Assembly: GCF_036053395.1 (NCBI RefSeq) | Contig: NZ_CP107942.1 | Location: 11,369,214-11,433,213 of the forward strand | From: Actinoplanes sp. NBC_00393 | GTDB taxonomy: Bacteria > Actinomycetota > Actinomycetes > Mycobacteriales > Micromonosporaceae | Reading direction: 5' to 3' | DNA length: 64,000 nt | Part shown: piece after piece, positions 44,212-53,624 of the stretch | Numbering within the stretch: position 1 is the first letter of the stretch | How the letters are laid out: every line of letters begins with the position of its first letter | Position numbers and translations under genes: made by a program | Notes under the pieces: generated by a model | Databases searched by the model: none | What the model saw: only the letters and a program-made list of their open reading frames with translations | What the model was told of the DNA's origin: nothing

Positions 44212-45327
44212 TCAGGACCGGGCGAGCGCCGTCCGGACGTCGGCCCAGCTGCCCTCATCGCGGACGTCGGTCAACTTGATCCCGTCGAGGACCTTCTTCA
44301 TCTCCGCAGGTGGGAGGCCGCCCGCGTTGCTCGCCACCTCGACGGTCACCTTGCCGTCCTCGAGGCGGCTGCAGAGGTTCGGGATGCAGCCCGGCTCGCC
44401 CGGCTTCGGATCCTCGGACACCATGATCTGGAACGCGCCCCACATCATGTTGTCGTACGGTCCCAGCAGCCCCTTCTTCGGCAGCCCGCTCCTGGCGAAC
44501 AGCACGCCGCTGTGTTCGGTGTCGCTCGTCCCGCCGAAACCGTTCAGGCTGCCCGTCGTGTGCTCGCCCACGGCGAACAGCTGATAGCCGGCCGGGACGT
44601 AGCCGAGGGTGAACGGCGCCGTGGCCGGCCGCGCCGCGGCCCCGGTCAGGCCGCCGGCTGTCGCCTCGAGCTGCTGCATCGTCGGCAGGTCGGCCTTCTC
44701 GGCGATGCTTTCCAGCACCGCCCAGGCGTTCGGGACGTACTCCCAGGCCAGCGTCTTCTGCGACGGCCCGTGGCCGATCTGGCGCTCGATCTTCAGTGCC
44801 CGCTGCCCGGCCACGGTGGTCGAGCTCGTGCCCCCCAGCTTGTGCGCGGCGTACGCGCCGGGCCGGTACACGGTCAGGCGCGCGGACAGACTCGGACCCG
44901 TCAGCTGCTCGTGCCTGCCGACGATGCGGCTGTCCGTGCCGTCGACGAACACCGAGGCGATCTGGTAGGCGTTGGACGCCACGATCGGGTCCTGCACGCG
45001 GACCGGCCCGACCGAGTACGCGGAGAACGTGAACTCGAACGGGTCCGCCAGCAGCGGACCGCCCGCGGCCCTGCTGACGGCGGGACCGGCCGAGACGGCC
45101 GCGTCCGCTGCCGGGGCCGTTGCGTTGCTCGTCCGGTGTGCCGCCGGCACCGAGACGGCGGTCGCCAGGGCCACCCCGGCCACGGCCACCATCGCCAGTC
45201 CGGCCGCGGCGAATCCCGTCCGGCGCCGCCGCTGCACCCGCCGCCCGGAGGCGACGATGTCGTCGACGCTCACTCGTACCGGCGGACCGTCCTCGGTCAT
45301 GACATCCACCACCTCACGCACGTGCAT
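44212..45327 (-). CDS. membrane-anchored partner of the ECF sigma factor (putative anti-sigma)
   Basis: 371 aa from ATG 45327. A short cytoplasmic N-terminus (about 35 residues, RRVQRRRR just before the membrane) is followed by one TM segment (FAAAGLAMVAVAGVALATAV) and a large external domain of about 300 residues. The ORF overlaps the sigma-factor gene by 14 bases. This is the standard layout of single-pass anti-sigma partners of SigE-type ECF factors in Micromonosporaceae and relatives, although no zinc HxxxCxxC motif is present. It probably holds the sigma factor inactive until an envelope signal arrives. Confidence 0.7.
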   Translation of the reverse strand: MHVREVVDVMTEDGPPVRVSVDDIVASGRRVQRRRRTGFAAAGLAMVAVAGVALATAVSVPAAHRTSNATAPAADAAVSAGPAVSRAAGGPLLADPFEFTFSAYSVGPVRVQDPIVASNAYQIASVFVDGTDSRIVGRHEQLTGPSLSARLTVYRPGAYAAHKLGGTSSTTVAGQRALKIERQIGHGPSQKTLAWEYVPNAWAVLESIAEKADLPTMQQLEATAGGLTGAAARPATAPFTLGYVPAGYQLFAVGEHTTGSLNGFGGTSDTEHSGVLFARSGLPKKGLLGPYDNMMWGAFQIMVSEDPKPGEPGCIPNLCSRLEDGKVTVEVASNAGGLPPAEMKKVLDGIKLTDVRDEGSWADVRTALARS

Positions 45328-45841
45328 TGCCCCACACCTCCGCTTCGCTCAGTTCGATCTGTTCGGCCGCCAGCAGGTCGCGCAGTCTGACCAGGCCGCG
45401 CGACACCTGACTCTTGGCGGTGCCGAGACTGCAGCCCAGCACCGTCGCCGTCTCCTCCTGCGACAGCCCCAGGTAGTACCGCAGCACCAGCGCGGCCCGT
45501 TGCCGCGGCGGCACCTCCCGCAACGCCGCCCGCACGTGCCGATGCTCGTCGCTGAGCGACGCGGGGTCGCGCAGCGCCACGTCAGGCATGGCGTCACCGG
45601 CCGCCTGCTCCCGGCGCCAGGGCCGTCGCGTCTCGTCGATCGCGGCCCGGTACACCATCGTCTTGGCGTACAGGTCCGGTCGGTCGAGCCGGCGCCACCG
45701 CGGGTACAGCTTGGCCAACGCGGTCGCGACCGCGTCCTCCGCCATGTGCCAGTCCCCGCAGGTCACGTACGCCAGGTTGCGCAGCGGCACCAGCTGCGCG
45801 GCGACGAACTCACGGAAGGCTCTCTCCTCGTCCGCTTTCAC
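45314..45841 (-). CDS. SigE-family ECF RNA polymerase sigma factor
   Basis: 175 aa. Region 2: FREFVAAQLVPLRNLAYVTC then DWHMAEDAVATALAKLYPRW. Region 4: LREVPPRQRAALVLRYYLGLSQEETATVL then GTAKSQVSRGLVRLRDLL are both complete when read together (given here in parts). The short length and the motif LAYVTCGD are typical of the SigE/SACE-type group of small actinobacterial ECF factors. It heads a two-gene operon with the membrane partner and probably activates its own promoter. Confidence 0.92.
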   Translation of the reverse strand: MKADEERAFREFVAAQLVPLRNLAYVTCGDWHMAEDAVATALAKLYPRWRRLDRPDLYAKTMVYRAAIDETRRPWRREQAAGDAMPDVALRDPASLSDEHRHVRAALREVPPRQRAALVLRYYLGLSQEETATVLGCSLGTAKSQVSRGLVRLRDLLAAEQIELSEAEVWGNARA

Positions 45842-46269
45842 AGCGGTAGAACGGTCCGGCGCCGCCCGATCGTTGCACGGTCCAGCAAAGTCACTCCCGG
45901 TACCACGTAGCCGGCGAAGTCAACGCCGCCGGCCAGGCCGTTGCCGAGGCGAGCGCCAGCGTCCAGGATGCAGCACGGCATCTACCAGGCGTCCACGCCA
46001 ACTTTGATCTCCATGATGCCATTGTCGTCCTCGACAGATCTGATGGTCATTTGCGGCGATCAGCGCATCGTCGCAACCTCGGCCACCTCCTCACTGCCCG
46101 GCGACGAAGGCCGGGCAGCCGAGCGAAGGGGTGGGGACGACGAGCCACAGTGATCGGGGTAGCCGTTCGTAGGTACGCAACACCGAGACGGCGTTGTTGG
46201 CACGGTGCTCGGTCGAACCGGTGTCCTCGTCGGGGCGTACTCCCCAGTGAGGAGCGCGATGTGGCGGGC
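45842..46269. other. 428-base gap without a supported gene
   Basis: The minus strand holds two short coding-like stretches, SVEDDNGIMEIKVGVDAW followed by a stop near 45985, and DFAGYVVPGVTLLDRATIGR nearer 45900, but neither has a start or a recognisable family. They may be old gene fragments. A short inverted repeat CTGCCCGGCGACGAAGGCCGGGCAG at about 46093-46117 could form a hairpin. No RNA gene seen. Confidence 0.3.
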
Positions 46270-46711
46270 ATGAACTCGCTGTACAACCACCTCCGTGCAG
46301 CTGGCGACGACGCGGAGGACGCTTCGATCTATGTCAGGAAGCATTGCGATCTCAGCTCCGTCCAGCAGGGCATCATCACGCGAGTGATGACGCCGCACGA
46401 TCATGCCTATGAGGAGATGACGGCGACGTTGTCGCGGCTCCGGTCGCTGATCAGCGGACCCACTCGACAAGGCAGAGCCGTACAGCCGCATCGGCCTGCG
46501 GATGACCTACCAACCGGGCCAAGAAACACTGAAGGCCGAGGTCGTATCCGAAGACTTCGGCCGTGTGCTTAATGTGTGTCCGAGGGGCGACACGGACCTA
46601 TTCCCAACCTACCATATTGCTATCTACTACTATTCCATTGAAATAGTGCACGAGGAACCCGTCCGGGGACAGTTCACCCGGGCGGGTTCCTTGCTTCATG
46701 GATCTTGGTAG
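46270..46711 (+). pseudogene. decayed large serine recombinase (C-terminal remnant)
   Basis: One frame gives a helical stretch from 46270 ending EEMTATLSRLRSLISG. Near 46450 the frame must change to continue as ADPLDKAEPYSRIGLRMTYQ then PGQETLKAEVVSEDFGRV and CPRGDT. This ending (DPADKAxxYxxLGLRLTYxP) is characteristic of the C-terminus of actinobacterial recombinase-family proteins. The catalytic resolvase domain and zinc ribbon are absent. It marks the left border of the defence-gene region and suggests the island arrived with, or was targeted by, an integrative element. Confidence 0.5.
46654..46690 (+). terminator. strong hairpin after the recombinase remnant
   Basis: GGAACCCGTCCGGG (46654-46667) pairs with CCCGGGCGGGTTCC (46677-46690), 14 positions with one T-G pair, loop of about 9 bases, followed by TTGCTTC. 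It looks like the original terminator of the recombinase gene. Confidence 0.6.
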
Positions 46712-47371
46712 CTGCATCGGCTTTTGCTGATGGGGGCGAGGGATCTGGATGGCCGGCCCACGAAAGCTCATGATCTGGCTGAGCCAGGCAGATCTGCCTG
46801 CTTGATCTGCAGTAGGCGTCGCGCCATCCGGCTCGTCCGCTGACAACCATGTCATTCACCCTGGCAGCTCAGGCGGCTGTCCGCAGACCCCCGCCCACGG
46901 TGGAGCCGAAGGTCAATAGTCAGCCTAGCCAACCCATTGGCACTGTTGGAGTATCGGTACTGCCCCGGTAATGGTTGGAAGTTTCACGTGAGGGTGCTCT
47001 CGCGTGTTGCTCAACGGCTGACACCAGCCGCTACCAGCCGAACCGTATACGGCACGCCGCGGCAGCGCTGGATAGTCCGAGCCGCACGTCAGCCGCCGGC
47101 CTCATAGAAGCGTCGAGCCTGATCGTTGCCGCCAGCACTCGTAGATACATCTCCTGGTAGCCGGCCGCTGTACGCCCGCCTCCAACAGCAGGCGACCGAA
47201 GCCCCGGCCCAGTACGCGGGCAGTTTGTCCAGAGGATGAGCGCCGGGACGGCTCAGCTGATCAGACTCGCGGGTCGGCGGTCCGCGACACACGCTTGCGG
47301 CCCGCGTAACCTCACAGGGTTCCCCGTCTCGTTGAGCCCTGCCGTGGCTTTTGCAGGAGTGGTGGTCGCCC
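46712..47371. other. 660-base gap before the NACHT gene
   Basis: No ORF with a family match, no tRNA and no repeat array that I can see on either strand. Base composition is somewhat less GC-rich than the neighbouring genes, especially about 46905-46990. It presumably holds the promoter of the NACHT gene and remnants of the element that carried it. Confidence 0.4.
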
Positions 47372-50300
47372 ATGCCGAGTGGTCGAAGCGGAACTTCGGA
47401 GCGGTACCTCTACGAACGGCTTCCGGAGAAGCGCTTCCAACAACTCGTCAGCGCTGTGCTGGCCCTACATCATCGCGATGTCACCTGCTTCCCGGTCGGC
47501 CAGAAAGACGGCGGCCGCGATGCGGTCGTCAAACGCGAGAACAAGCCCTTCCTGATCTATCAAGTCAAGTGGGCGAAGGATCCGGTCAAGAACCCGGTCG
47601 CCTGGCTCACTGCGACGATTAACGAGGAACGCGACAACATCAAGCGCCTGGTCGCCGACGGCGCCCAGTCATACGTGCTGGTCACCTGCATCGCTGGAAC
47701 CAGCGGGCGTTCCACAGGCAGCATGGACCAGCTGGACCGGAAATTCGCCGAGTACTCGCAAGAGTTCGGTATTCCGATGTCCGTCTGGTGGCGTGCTGAT
47801 CTCGACGCCCGCGTCGACAGCGCACCGCAGGAGCTGATCTGGTCGTACTCTGAGATGCTCGCCGGCCAGGATGCGGTCCGGTACGTCATCGAGGCTGACA
47901 AGATCGCCGCAGAGCAGCAGACGCTGCGTGCCCTGCTGCTTCAGTTGATCGCCACGCAGTGGGAGGAGGACGCGAAGGTCAAGTTCCGGCAGGTGGAGCT
48001 GGACACCTACAACCTGCTGGACTTATTTGTTGATGTGGAAGCCATCCGTATCACGCAGCCTCTCGCGCATGACCTCCGGCCACGTCAACGGGTTCACAAC
48101 GTTGGCCGGGTCCACCGCGCAGTTGCACCGAGCCAGTCGTCGCCTCGGCCTGCACTCGCCAGGGGACTTGAGCCCGCCGGTGCTCACGCAGCAGCCAAGT
48201 TGGGTGGGGCGGCCGAATATCTACTCGACGCCACTCAGCCGCTAACTCTGGTCCGCGGCGAGCCCGGGCAGGGCAAATCCACCCTGGCGCAATACCTTTG
48301 CCAACTGCACCGTGCGGCCTTCCTCGCTGACAGCCCTTACCTCACCGGTCCACGGCCGGAACGCGCCGTGGCGGCGCCTCGGCTGCCGATCCGTGTCGAC
48401 CTGCGCGACTACGCTCGATGGCGAGCCGGCGAAGATCCCTTCGCCGAGGACGACACGCCACGTTCCCGGCGGCCGCGGCCACGTCAGCAACCGTCGCTGG
48501 AACAGTTCCTCGCCTATCTGGTGACCGCACGGGGATCGGGTGCCGATGTGTCGGTCACGCTGGTCAACGATGTGATCAGCCGGTTCCCGATGCTGATCGT
48601 GCTTGATGGCCTCGACGAGGTGGCTCACCAGCCAACCCGCGTCCGCGTGGTGAAGGAGATCAACGAATTCGTCGCGCGCCTCGGAACAAGCATCACCACC
48701 TCTCAGCTGATCGTGACAACGCGGCCGAACGCATCAGACCTGCCAGAGCCGTCTCCGGAGAAGTTCGAAACCATCGCGTTGCTGCCCCTGAGCCCCGAGC
48801 TGCGGACCTCGTACCTGCGTAAGTGGGCGGATGCCCGCGGGCTGCGCGGCCAAGCACGGCGCGCCCTGGAGGGCACCTTTCGGCAGCGTTCGATCGAACC
48901 GCACATCGAGCAACTGGCTGACAATCCGATGCAGCTGACCATCCTGCTGTTCCTGATCCAGAAGCGTGGCGATTCGATCCCCGACGGCCGCACCCAGCTG
49001 TTCCGGGCATATATGGACACCTTCCTCGACCGTGAGTCGGAGAAGAGTCCGTCGGTCCACGAACACCGGGAAGACCTGGAAGAGGTCACCGCGTTCCTTG
49101 GCTGGTATCTGCAAGCGAACGCCGAAACCGACGCGGCTGCCGGTCGAGTCCCGACTCGGACCATTCGCAAGGCGATCCTCAACTATCTCGATGACGTCGA
49201 CAAAGACACGACGCTCGTCGACGACCTGTTCACTGCGGTGACGGACAGGGTCTGGGCGCTAACCAGCAAGGTCCAGGGGACATTTGAGTTCGATATCCAG
49301 ACCATGCGCGAGTTCTTCGCCGCCGCCTACCTCTGGGGATTCGCCGGCGCCGAACTGCGGTCTTTCGACAAGTCATCGATCTTGGGGGAGCTGGCTCGTC
49401 GCTCGTACTGGCTGAACACCTCCCGATTCTTCGCCGGTTTCGCCGACCCGAACGAGCTGTCCGGACTGGTCGACGTCCTGGAAGAGGAGTTCGAAACCCC
49501 CACGCGGCCAATGCAGGTCCGCGACACCGCGTGGGCACTGCTGTCCGACGGCGCCTTCTCCCGGCAGCGGCGGGCACAGAAGAGGGCCACCCAACTGTTC
49601 GTCGATGACTTAAGCCTGCGGTTGATCCTGTACTCGCTCACCACCCGCGACCGGGCATCGAGAGATTCCGCAGAGACGCGCGCAGTACGGCCGCTGGCCT
49701 ACGACCGTGGAGCGGAACACCTGATCGCAGCACTGATACAGCGCATCGAAGCGGCGCCTGGCGATGCCATGAACCGTGAGCGCCTCGTCCTCGTTCAGGT
49801 ACTCGGTCGCGTCCCGGCGGGCTGGTGGATATCACGCATGTCAACCGCAGTGGGCACCGTGCACGAGGCGGCCTGGCTTCGTCTCGGGGCGCTACTCCCC
49901 GGCAGGACCACCCTGGAACCGAAGGCGATCGACCAACTCTCGCTTGACACGATCGAATCTGCCGAACTGGCGTTGAGCGCCGGCATCATCGCCGCTCCCG
50001 GATCGGCGCTGGAACAAAAGTTGCTTCGTGCGGTACTCGACGGCCAGTGTTCCGACGCGAAGCCGGGCGCGGTAGCCGGGATGCCCGGCGACCTGTTGCA
50101 GGCGCTCACCCCACGGCGTTTCCTGGCCAAGGCCGCAGACGCCTGGGACCCTGCCGTGCCGAGTCACTTGCTGTCGTACGAAGGCCCTCAAGCCGACCGG
50201 GCACGCCGTGAAGCCCAGCGGCGACTGCGAGAGAGAGAACCAGGGTTCGCTCGGGTCGCCGAGGCGATGCGGGCGAGCCGCGGTCAAAGCGGTACGACCT

Positions 50301-51136
50301 CGGTGTGGAGCGACACTGCACGCGAGATCGCCGCACTCTACGGCCCCTGCTGGCTCGCCGCAGAGATCGCGATCATCGGCGCGGCGATCTCCGACAAGGA
50401 ATGGACCACCGGGGGAACTTTCACCAAGGGGGCAGAACCGTTCGGCCCCAACCTCGACTACGGAACTCTGCTACAAGAAGCCCGCTTCGCCCGTTCCGAG
50501 CCCAGCTGGTGGCAATGGCACGCTGACGCCCACACAGACCCCCTGTCGCGAGCCACCTGGTGCCTGGCGCTGGTCTGCGTCGGCACCGCGGACGTCCTGA
50601 CCGCTACCATCGATCAGCTCGATGCCGCTGTCCGTGCTCTGCCCCCCAACCTGCAACGGGCTCTCGTCCACAGCTCCAGCCGGATCGGTCGATCAGAGCT
50701 TGCCCGACGCCTCCCCGACGACATCCTGTACCGGGCTGGTCCGCTCGACACCCTAACGGCGCTGCTCATCGCACAACACCAGCGCGACGAGGCCTGTGAG
50801 CTGACGGCGCTACAGGACGAGCAGCTCGCCGACATGGCGCGATTCGGGCACGCAGGTTGGGTCGGTCTTCGTGCCCTCAGCGTCCGCATGCTGAGCCGTC
50901 CTTCAGCAGAACTACTCGACGGCATCCGCGCGTACGGCAACGAGGCCGTTATCGACCTACACGGCGGCCTCAACGAGCTTACGTCCAGGGCCTTACTGGA
51001 ATCGATCTTGAGCGACGCTGGTGCGTATCCGCTCTGGTGGGTCACCGCCGCTGAGAAGGCCGTCGCGCGAAGACATCAAGACGTTTCGCTTGCCCAAGTT
51101 GCGCAAGCCGGACATTGGTTCCCCGGCTTAGCATGA
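47372..51136 (+). CDS. Mrr-like nuclease / NACHT NTPase (bacterial NLR-like defence protein)
   Basis: 1254 aa from ATG 47372 (an in-frame TTG at 47351 adds 7 residues). Residues about 10-130: restriction-endonuclease-like domain with FPVGQKDGGRDAVV then FLIYQVKWAKD, i.e. the PD-(D/E)xK variant D...QxK found in Mrr-like effectors. Residues about 290-560: NACHT NTPase with Walker A VRGEPGQGKSTLAQYL and the NACHT Walker B MLIVLDGLDEVAH. The remaining 700 residues are helical repeats without obvious motifs, as in the sensor half of NLR-like proteins. Bacterial NACHT and Avs proteins recognise phage products and activate an N-terminal nuclease, causing abortive infection. This role is inferred from architecture. 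Confidence 0.85.
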   Translation: MPSGRSGTSERYLYERLPEKRFQQLVSAVLALHHRDVTCFPVGQKDGGRDAVVKRENKPFLIYQVKWAKDPVKNPVAWLTATINEERDNIKRLVADGAQSYVLVTCIAGTSGRSTGSMDQLDRKFAEYSQEFGIPMSVWWRADLDARVDSAPQELIWSYSEMLAGQDAVRYVIEADKIAAEQQTLRALLLQLIATQWEEDAKVKFRQVELDTYNLLDLFVDVEAIRITQPLAHDLRPRQRVHNVGRVHRAVAPSQSSPRPALARGLEPAGAHAAAKLGGAAEYLLDATQPLTLVRGEPGQGKSTLAQYLCQLHRAAFLADSPYLTGPRPERAVAAPRLPIRVDLRDYARWRAGEDPFAEDDTPRSRRPRPRQQPSLEQFLAYLVTARGSGADVSVTLVNDVISRFPMLIVLDGLDEVAHQPTRVRVVKEINEFVARLGTSITTSQLIVTTRPNASDLPEPSPEKFETIALLPLSPELRTSYLRKWADARGLRGQARRALEGTFRQRSIEPHIEQLADNPMQLTILLFLIQKRGDSIPDGRTQLFRAYMDTFLDRESEKSPSVHEHREDLEEVTAFLGWYLQANAETDAAAGRVPTRTIRKAILNYLDDVDKDTTLVDDLFTAVTDRVWALTSKVQGTFEFDIQTMREFFAAAYLWGFAGAELRSFDKSSILGELARRSYWLNTSRFFAGFADPNELSGLVDVLEEEFETPTRPMQVRDTAWALLSDGAFSRQRRAQKRATQLFVDDLSLRLILYSLTTRDRASRDSAETRAVRPLAYDRGAEHLIAALIQRIEAAPGDAMNRERLVLVQVLGRVPAGWWISRMSTAVGTVHEAAWLRLGALLPGRTTLEPKAIDQLSLDTIESAELALSAGIIAAPGSALEQKLLRAVLDGQCSDAKPGAVAGMPGDLLQALTPRRFLAKAADAWDPAVPSHLLSYEGPQADRARREAQRRLREREPGFARVAEAMRASRGQSGTTSVWSDTAREIAALYGPCWLAAEIAIIGAAISDKEWTTGGTFTKGAEPFGPNLDYGTLLQEARFARSEPSWWQWHADAHTDPLSRATWCLALVCVGTADVLTATIDQLDAAVRALPPNLQRALVHSSSRIGRSELARRLPDDILYRAGPLDTLTALLIAQHQRDEACELTALQDEQLADMARFGHAGWVGLRALSVRMLSRPSAELLDGIRAYGNEAVIDLHGGLNELTSRALLESILSDAGAYPLWWVTAAEKAVARRHQDVSLAQVAQAGHWFPGLA

Positions 51137-51233
51137 CCTGCCGTGTGGCACACCCTTCTGCCGATCTACCAGCCCATACGGTCTGGGACACTACGTCAAC
51201 TGCAATGACAGAATCTTGTTGAGGAGCGCCGTC

Positions 51234-51848
51234 GTGCAACAAGCCGCTACAACGGTCGCAGCACCGGATTGGGGAAGCGTCCCCGAGTGGATCGGCGGAA
51301 TCGGCACCGCCTGCGCGACGATCCTGTTCGCCTTCGGATGGCTCATGGACGCTCGACGCCGACGGCAAGACCACGAACGCCAGACAGCCGTCGCGATACG
51401 GCAACTACTGCTCGACGTCGAACATTTGTATGCATCAGAGCGGGAACAGGACGGCTCGCTAGAGCCAACCGCAGACCCGAAACTCTCCCGCATCGTCCGG
51501 GAGATCGAAACGCACGCCGCACTGCTCCCCAAGAGCATCCGCCCCAGGATGATGCAGCTGGCCGAGTTCCTGGGCAACGGCGCCATCCCCACCTTCCAAG
51601 GTGATCGTGAAAGCCTCGTCGCGTCTCGATGCACCCGGCACGGCTTGGACCTGATCGCGGCATACCTCCGCAACGACGAACTTCCCCAGCCGCCCAACTT
51701 CGTTGCCGAGTATCAGTCCGCTATCGATGATGCGAACGCGGCAGTCGAACAGCACTACCGCGAACTAGAGGATCAAGAACGTCGTGGTCGGCACGAGAGG
51801 CCCGCCACGGACACGCCGGCGCCGGCGTCACCGGAAGGGGCAAGCTGA
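51234..51848 (+). CDS. single-pass membrane protein of unknown function
   Basis: 204 aa from GTG 51234 (GAGGAG site at about 51221). One TM helix near the N-terminus (WIGGIGTACATILFAFGWLM) followed by RRRRQDHERQ, a stop-transfer pattern, and a soluble helical cytoplasmic tail of about 165 residues ending in a Pro/Ala-rich stretch. Resembles small phage/defence-island membrane proteins of unknown family. It follows the NACHT gene by about 100 bases on the same strand and may be an accessory. Confidence 0.65.
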   Translation: MQQAATTVAAPDWGSVPEWIGGIGTACATILFAFGWLMDARRRRQDHERQTAVAIRQLLLDVEHLYASEREQDGSLEPTADPKLSRIVREIETHAALLPKSIRPRMMQLAEFLGNGAIPTFQGDRESLVASRCTRHGLDLIAAYLRNDELPQPPNFVAEYQSAIDDANAAVEQHYRELEDQERRGRHERPATDTPAPASPEGAS

Positions 51849-52122
51849 CGCCGTCTCCGACCGGTGCGGACCGGCAATAGGGACTGGCACTGTTGATCTA
51901 CTTCCAGGCTGGAGGGGTGCGCCGTTGGTGGCCGACGTAGTCCATCGCTGTCACCTAGCGCCTCACCCCAGGGCGGCCGATGGTGAATCGAACCCGTCGG
52001 AGGCGGTCACCAACGCGAGCCGCGACTTGCGGCATGATCAATCGATCTGATGCTCATCATTGAGAATGCTCACCGGCCGTGGGCTTGACCCGTTTCGACG
52101 GACAGGGTCGATGAGTTGATCT

Positions 52123-53019
52123 TCAGGCTACCTTAAGTGCGGGTAGCAGGCTGATGTCGGTGCCGCCTTCGTAAGCGGCGGGGCTGAGGTAGCCGAGGCT
52201 GGAGTGCCGGCGGCGGGTGTTATACCAGCCCTCGATGTACTCAAATGTCGCCTGGTGAGCGGCCTTTCGGGTGGGCCAGGCCTAACGGTGGATCAGTTCC
52301 GTTTTCAGGGTCGCGAAGAACGATTCGGCGACGGCGTTGTCCCAGCACTGCCCGCGCCGGCCCACGCTCAGCCGCACGCCGTGGCGTTTGGCGAGGCGGC
52401 GTGCTGGGCGCTGGTGTATTGCTCCGCGATCGGAATGAAAGACGAGACCGTCGGCAGGCCGCCGGCGGCGCAGCGCGTCGGTGAGGGCGGCGTCGACCAG
52501 GTCGGTCTTGAGATGGTCGGCCACCGCCCAGCCGACGACGCGGCGCGAGGCCAGGTCGATGACGGTGGCCAGGTAGAGCCAGCCTTCCCAGGTGTTGATG
52601 TAGGTGATGTCGCCGCACCAGCGGGTGTCGACCGCGGCCGCATCCACGGTGAAGTCGCGGTCGACCAGGTCCGGACGCTGGCCGGCGGCCGGATCGGCGA
52701 TGGTGGTGGTCTTCCAGCGGCGGGGGCTCTTGCCGGCGATTCCGGCCTTACGCATCCGGGCGGCGATGCGTTTGCGGCCGTGCCGCTGCCCGGCGGCGGC
52801 GAGTTCGGCGTGGATCCGCGGCGCCCCGTAGGTGCCGTTCGACGCCTCATGCACGGCGATGATCTGCTCGGTGAGCCGGGCGTCGGTGCGGTCACGCTGC
52901 GACTGCTCGCCGCGGGCCTGCTGGTAGTAGGCGGACCGGGAGACCTCGAGCAGTTCGCAGGCACGCTTGACGTTGTGCTTGCCGGCCTGCTCCGCGGCGA
53001 TGAACGGGTACACGTTCAC
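52123..53019 (-). pseudogene. IS3-family transposase OrfB (DDE integrase), broken
   Basis: The HTH_21 and rve domains are readable: RIHAELAAAGQRHGRKRI, first Asp in CGDITYINTWEGWLYLATVI, second Asp in FHSDRGA, Glu in WDNAVAESFF. After FHSDRGA about nine codons are out of frame (an expected QYTSAQHAAL reads as IHQRPARRL), consistent with small compensating deletions. Translation stops early at a TAG at 52282 in place of the usual Gln codon, ahead of AWPTRKAAHQATFEYIEGWY, after which the normal tail RRRHSSLGYLSP continues in frame to 52123. Confidence 0.85.
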
Positions 53020-53327
53020 CGGGTCTCCCTCGCGAAGAAAGCCGTGGCCCGTTTCAGGATGTCGACGTCCTGTTGCAGGCGGCGGTTCTCCGAGCGCAGC
53101 CGGGCCAACTCGGTCCGCTCGTCGCTGGTGAGCCCGTCGGTGCGGGTCCCGGCGTCGAGTTCGGCCTGCTTGACCCACGATCGCACCGCGGTCTCGGTCA
53201 GGTCGAAGTCCCGGGCGACCTGCCCGACGGTGCGGTCACCACGCTGACACAACTCGACGATCTCGGCCTTGAACTCCGGCGTGAACGCCCGCCGCGGCCT
53301 CGATCGTTTCTTTCCCACGCTCTCCAT
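53016..53327 (-). CDS. IS3-family transposase OrfA
   Basis: 103 aa from ATG 53327 (or ATG 53339). HTH_Tnp_1 domain: RRAFTPEFKAEIVELCQRGD then VARDFDLTETAVRSWVKQAE, and a leucine-zipper-like end LARLRSENRRLQQDVDILKR. OrfA binds the IS ends and is fused to OrfB by programmed frameshifting in this family; the orfB GTG at 53019 overlaps the orfA stop. Confidence 0.88.
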   Translation of the reverse strand: MESVGKKRSRPRRAFTPEFKAEIVELCQRGDRTVGQVARDFDLTETAVRSWVKQAELDAGTRTDGLTSDERTELARLRSENRRLQQDVDILKRATAFFARETR

Positions 53328-53359
53328 GATGCTGGACATCCTCCCGGAGACCCAGGTCC

Positions 53360-53624
53360 CCTGATCTTGGATGTCCATCAAAACGGGGCAGGCCCACCGC
53401 CCGTCGAACACGTCACCGTTGATCCGGGCTTCCAGCAGTCTCAGCGCATCGGCTTCGGAGTCGAACTCTCTTCCGTTCAGATCGAAGAAGGGGCTGCTGC
53501 CGGCAAGTACAAGCAGCACAGGGCGCCGGCTGCGATAGGTCCATCCCTTCGCGCGCAGTGGCTCCAACGTGGCGATGGACCACAGTCCTTGCTGGACTTC
53601 CCGCGCGCCGGCAACCGAGATCAT
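53360..53624 (-). pseudogene. unknown gene split by the IS3 element (N-terminal part)
   Basis: From ATG 53624 the minus strand reads MISVAGAREVQQGLWSIATL, later FFDLNGREFDSEADALRLLE and FDGRWACPVLMDIQDQG. It then passes directly into IS sequence and, in frame, into orfA. About 88 residues remain. I do not recognise a family. The next gene fragment upstream on the same strand is an immunity-protein remnant, so this too may have belonged to a toxin-immunity locus. The missing 3' part is not evident on the far side of the IS. Confidence 0.5.

Larger units (their letters stand above)
52086..53359 (-). mobile_element. IS3-family insertion sequence (degenerate)
   Basis: OrfA and orfB in the usual overlapping arrangement. 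Likely ends are TTGACCCG at about 52086 and, inverted, GGTCC at about 53355-53359 (GACC at each outer end); matching beyond that is weak. It has inserted into an ORF reading toward it from 53624, whose codons run straight into the IS. A nonsense codon in orfB makes the element inactive by itself. Confidence 0.72.

Noticed and set aside
46051..46269. Upstream extension of the recombinase-remnant frame to 46051
   Set aside because: The extra residues are Arg-rich and unrelated to recombinases; the helical part begins near 46270.
51984..51995. GAATCGAACCCG, which looks like the T-loop end of a tRNA on the minus strand and might mark an attachment site
   Set aside because: The bases around it do not form a T-stem and no acceptor or anticodon arms can be drawn.
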